Shown piece after piece: positions 62,740 to 64,000 of a DNA stretch of 64,000 nucleotides (the stretch's first letter is position 1; every line of letters starts with the position of its first letter). The stretch comes from Microbacterium esteraromaticum (GTDB lineage: Bacteria > Actinomycetota > Actinomycetes > Actinomycetales > Microbacteriaceae). The position numbers were made by a program, and so were the translations under genes. The DNA lies in NCBI RefSeq assembly GCF_900163815.1, contig NZ_FUKO01000020.1, forward strand, positions 1 through 64,000, in the 5' to 3' direction. Under the pieces are notes generated by a model. That model did no database searches. It worked only from the letters and a program-made list of their open reading frames with translations, and was not told the DNA's origin.

Positions 62740-63719
62740 TGGACTTCGATGACCTGGTGCTGAACTTCACCCCCGGCACCCTGCTGATCCTCAACGCGGT
62801 CCTGGGACTGATCATGTTCGGCATCGCGCTGGACACCAGACCTGCAGACTTCCGCGTCGTGCTGCGCCACCCGAAGCCCTTCGCGATCGCGATCCTCACC
62901 CAGTTGCTGGTGCTTCCCGCCGTCACCTTCGGCCTGACCCTGATTCTTCCGGTGACGGCGTCGATGGCGCTGGGCATGATCGTCGTCGCCTGCTGCCCGC
63001 CGGGGAACATCTCGCAGGTGCTCACGCATCGCTCGGGTGGCAACGTCGCCCTGTCGGTGTCGATGACCGCCGTCGGAAATCTCCTCTATATCGGCGCGAT
63101 GCCGCTCAGCATCGCGTTCTGGGGGTCGATGCACCCCACCGGCCGCGAGCTGCTGCACGCCGTCGCGTTGAACCCTTGGCAGATGCTGCTGGAGATCGTG
63201 CTGATCATCGGCGTGCCGTTCGCCCTCGGACTGGCGCTGCGGGCATGGCTGCCCGCCTTCTCGCAGCGGGTGCAGCCGTTCGTGCGGTGGTTCAGCCTGA
63301 TCGCCCTGGTGGGCTTCATCATCGGAGCCCTCGCCGGCAACTGGGCGATCTTCCTCAGCGTGATCGGCACGGTGCTGATCGTCGTCGCCGTGCACGACGC
63401 CGTGGCGCTCGCGCTCGGCTATGGCACGGCAGTGCTGGGCGGGCTCGGCACCCGCGAGCGCAAGGCGATGACGTTCGAAGTCGGCATCCGCAACGCCGGT
63501 CTCGGGCTGGGACTGATCTTCGCGTTCTTCGGCGGCCTCGGCGGCATGGCGGTCGTGGCGGGCTGGTGGGGCATCTGGGACATCATCGCCGGACTCGTCG
63601 TCGCAGCTCTCTGGGCTCGGCACACCCGGCGCCGCACAGGTTCGGCGAAGGGCGATGCGTCGGGGCGAGGACCCGCAGCGGATGCCGAGATCGCGCCATC
63701 CGCGAAGGATGCGCGATGA
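62736..63719 (+). CDS. Bile acid:sodium symporter (BASS) family transporter
   Basis: This 327-residue membrane protein has about nine to ten helices. Family motifs are FGIALDTRPADF near the N-terminus, VVACCPPGNISQVLTHRSGGNVALSVSMT in the middle and EVGIRNAGLGLGLI in the C-terminal half. These proteins move organic acids with sodium. It overlaps the monooxygenase gene and the next gene by four bases each, so all three are one translationally coupled unit. The C-terminus is disordered. Confidence 0.9.
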   Translation: MMDFDDLVLNFTPGTLLILNAVLGLIMFGIALDTRPADFRVVLRHPKPFAIAILTQLLVLPAVTFGLTLILPVTASMALGMIVVACCPPGNISQVLTHRSGGNVALSVSMTAVGNLLYIGAMPLSIAFWGSMHPTGRELLHAVALNPWQMLLEIVLIIGVPFALGLALRAWLPAFSQRVQPFVRWFSLIALVGFIIGALAGNWAIFLSVIGTVLIVVAVHDAVALALGYGTAVLGGLGTRERKAMTFEVGIRNAGLGLGLIFAFFGGLGGMAVVAGWWGIWDIIAGLVVAALWARHTRRRTGSAKGDASGRGPAADAEIAPSAKDAR

Positions 63720-64000
63720 CGCGGGTGCTGGTGACGGGCGGGGCGGGGTTCCTGGGCTCGCACGTCACGCGGCTGCTCACTCAGCATCCGTCGGTTACCG
63801 CCGTCGTCAGCGGCGACCTGCGCGCGTCGGAGGTGCCGGGGGTCATCTCGGAGACTCTCGACGTGACGGATGCCGCCCCACTTGTTTCGCTGCTTCAGAA
63901 GCACCGCATCGACACCGTCATGCACCTCGCGGCCATCGTGAATCCGGGACGAGACGTGGCGCTGGAGCACCGCGTGGATGTCGAGGGCACGCAGCACGTG
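63716..64000 (+). CDS. NAD-dependent epimerase/dehydratase (SDR), partial
   Basis: The N-terminal 95 residues show the extended-SDR Rossmann motif VLVTGGAGFLGSHV and the conserved HLAAIVNPG segment. The reading frame continues beyond the window. It is the third gene of the coupled set with the monooxygenase and the symporter and may process the same compound. The exact reaction cannot be read from the part seen. Confidence 0.85.
   Translation, partial: MTRVLVTGGAGFLGSHVTRLLTQHPSVTAVVSGDLRASEVPGVISETLDVTDAAPLVSLLQKHRIDTVMHLAAIVNPGRDVALEHRVDVEGTQHV

Noticed and set aside
1..64000. CRISPR arrays, tRNA and rRNA genes
   Set aside because: No regularly spaced identical repeats with unique spacers and no cloverleaf or rRNA segments were found on reading either strand; the attachment site is in a protein gene, not in a tRNA.

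Overview
The window is GC-rich DNA with very dense coding. The gene content is that of a Gram-positive actinobacterium: DUF3039, an acyl-CoA carboxylase with an epsilon subunit, a Ku/LigD pair, an LpdA-type flavoprotein without the redox disulfide, and a MobF/TraA relaxase. Codon style and gene combinations point to Microbacteriaceae, most likely Microbacterium or a close relative. That placement is inference; no rRNA or tRNA gene is present to confirm it.

Bases 1 to about 15,800 are accessory DNA made of two nested mobile elements. The outer element is represented by a MobF/TraA relaxase-helicase gene that is cut in two (3-923 and 12003-12960), a small membrane protein (13164-13523), a 407-residue protein of unknown function and an HTH protein. 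Exactly inside the relaxase gene sits an 11,077-bp element (924-12001). It carries a large serine integrase at one end, its own complete MobF relaxase, a ClbS/DfsB-like protein, a MocR regulator with a divergent BenE-type transporter, a GNAT acetyltransferase and two uncharacterised genes next to the integrase. Joining its ends gives a strongly symmetric attP centred on a TA dinucleotide, and removing it restores the relaxase reading frame. It looks like an integrative mobilizable element that disables the transfer gene of the element it lives in. No type IV secretion genes are visible in it.

From 15,837 the content becomes chromosomal. A manganese-type ABC uptake operon (mntABC) faces a DtxR/MntR regulator, and both promoters carry a similar 13-bp operator-like sequence. 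A DedA protein, the NHEJ pair ku/ligD, a CDF metal exporter, and a leftward run rdgB-rph-murI-murQ-nagZ-like (nucleotide sanitation and cell-wall recycling) follow. Then come pncB, DUF3039 and an ABC exporter whose ATPase has a roughly 465-residue Ala/Lys/Thr-rich histone-H1-like N-terminal extension. Next are a nucleotidyltransferase, an EcsC-like protein, a nucleoside hydrolase, acyl-CoA carboxylase beta and epsilon, a NarL-type two-component system with an extra membrane partner, an RNA methyltransferase, maf and the biotinylated carboxylase alpha subunit.

A small island (46,616-48,716) lies between the carboxylase alpha gene and lpdA. It consists of the decayed end of an IS5-family element, a secreted-protein gene, an 87-codon gene and a complete IS5/IS427-like element. 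All three recognisable IS ends adjoin CTAG.

The last 14 kb holds lpdA, purine nucleoside phosphorylase, a phosphohexomutase with an HPr-like partner, and a complete mannitol phosphotransferase system: a PRD-type activator, an orphan EIIB, HPr, EI, MtlA, MtlF and MtlD. A TauE-like permease and a tightly overlapping set (flavin monooxygenase, BASS-type symporter, partial epimerase) run off the right edge.
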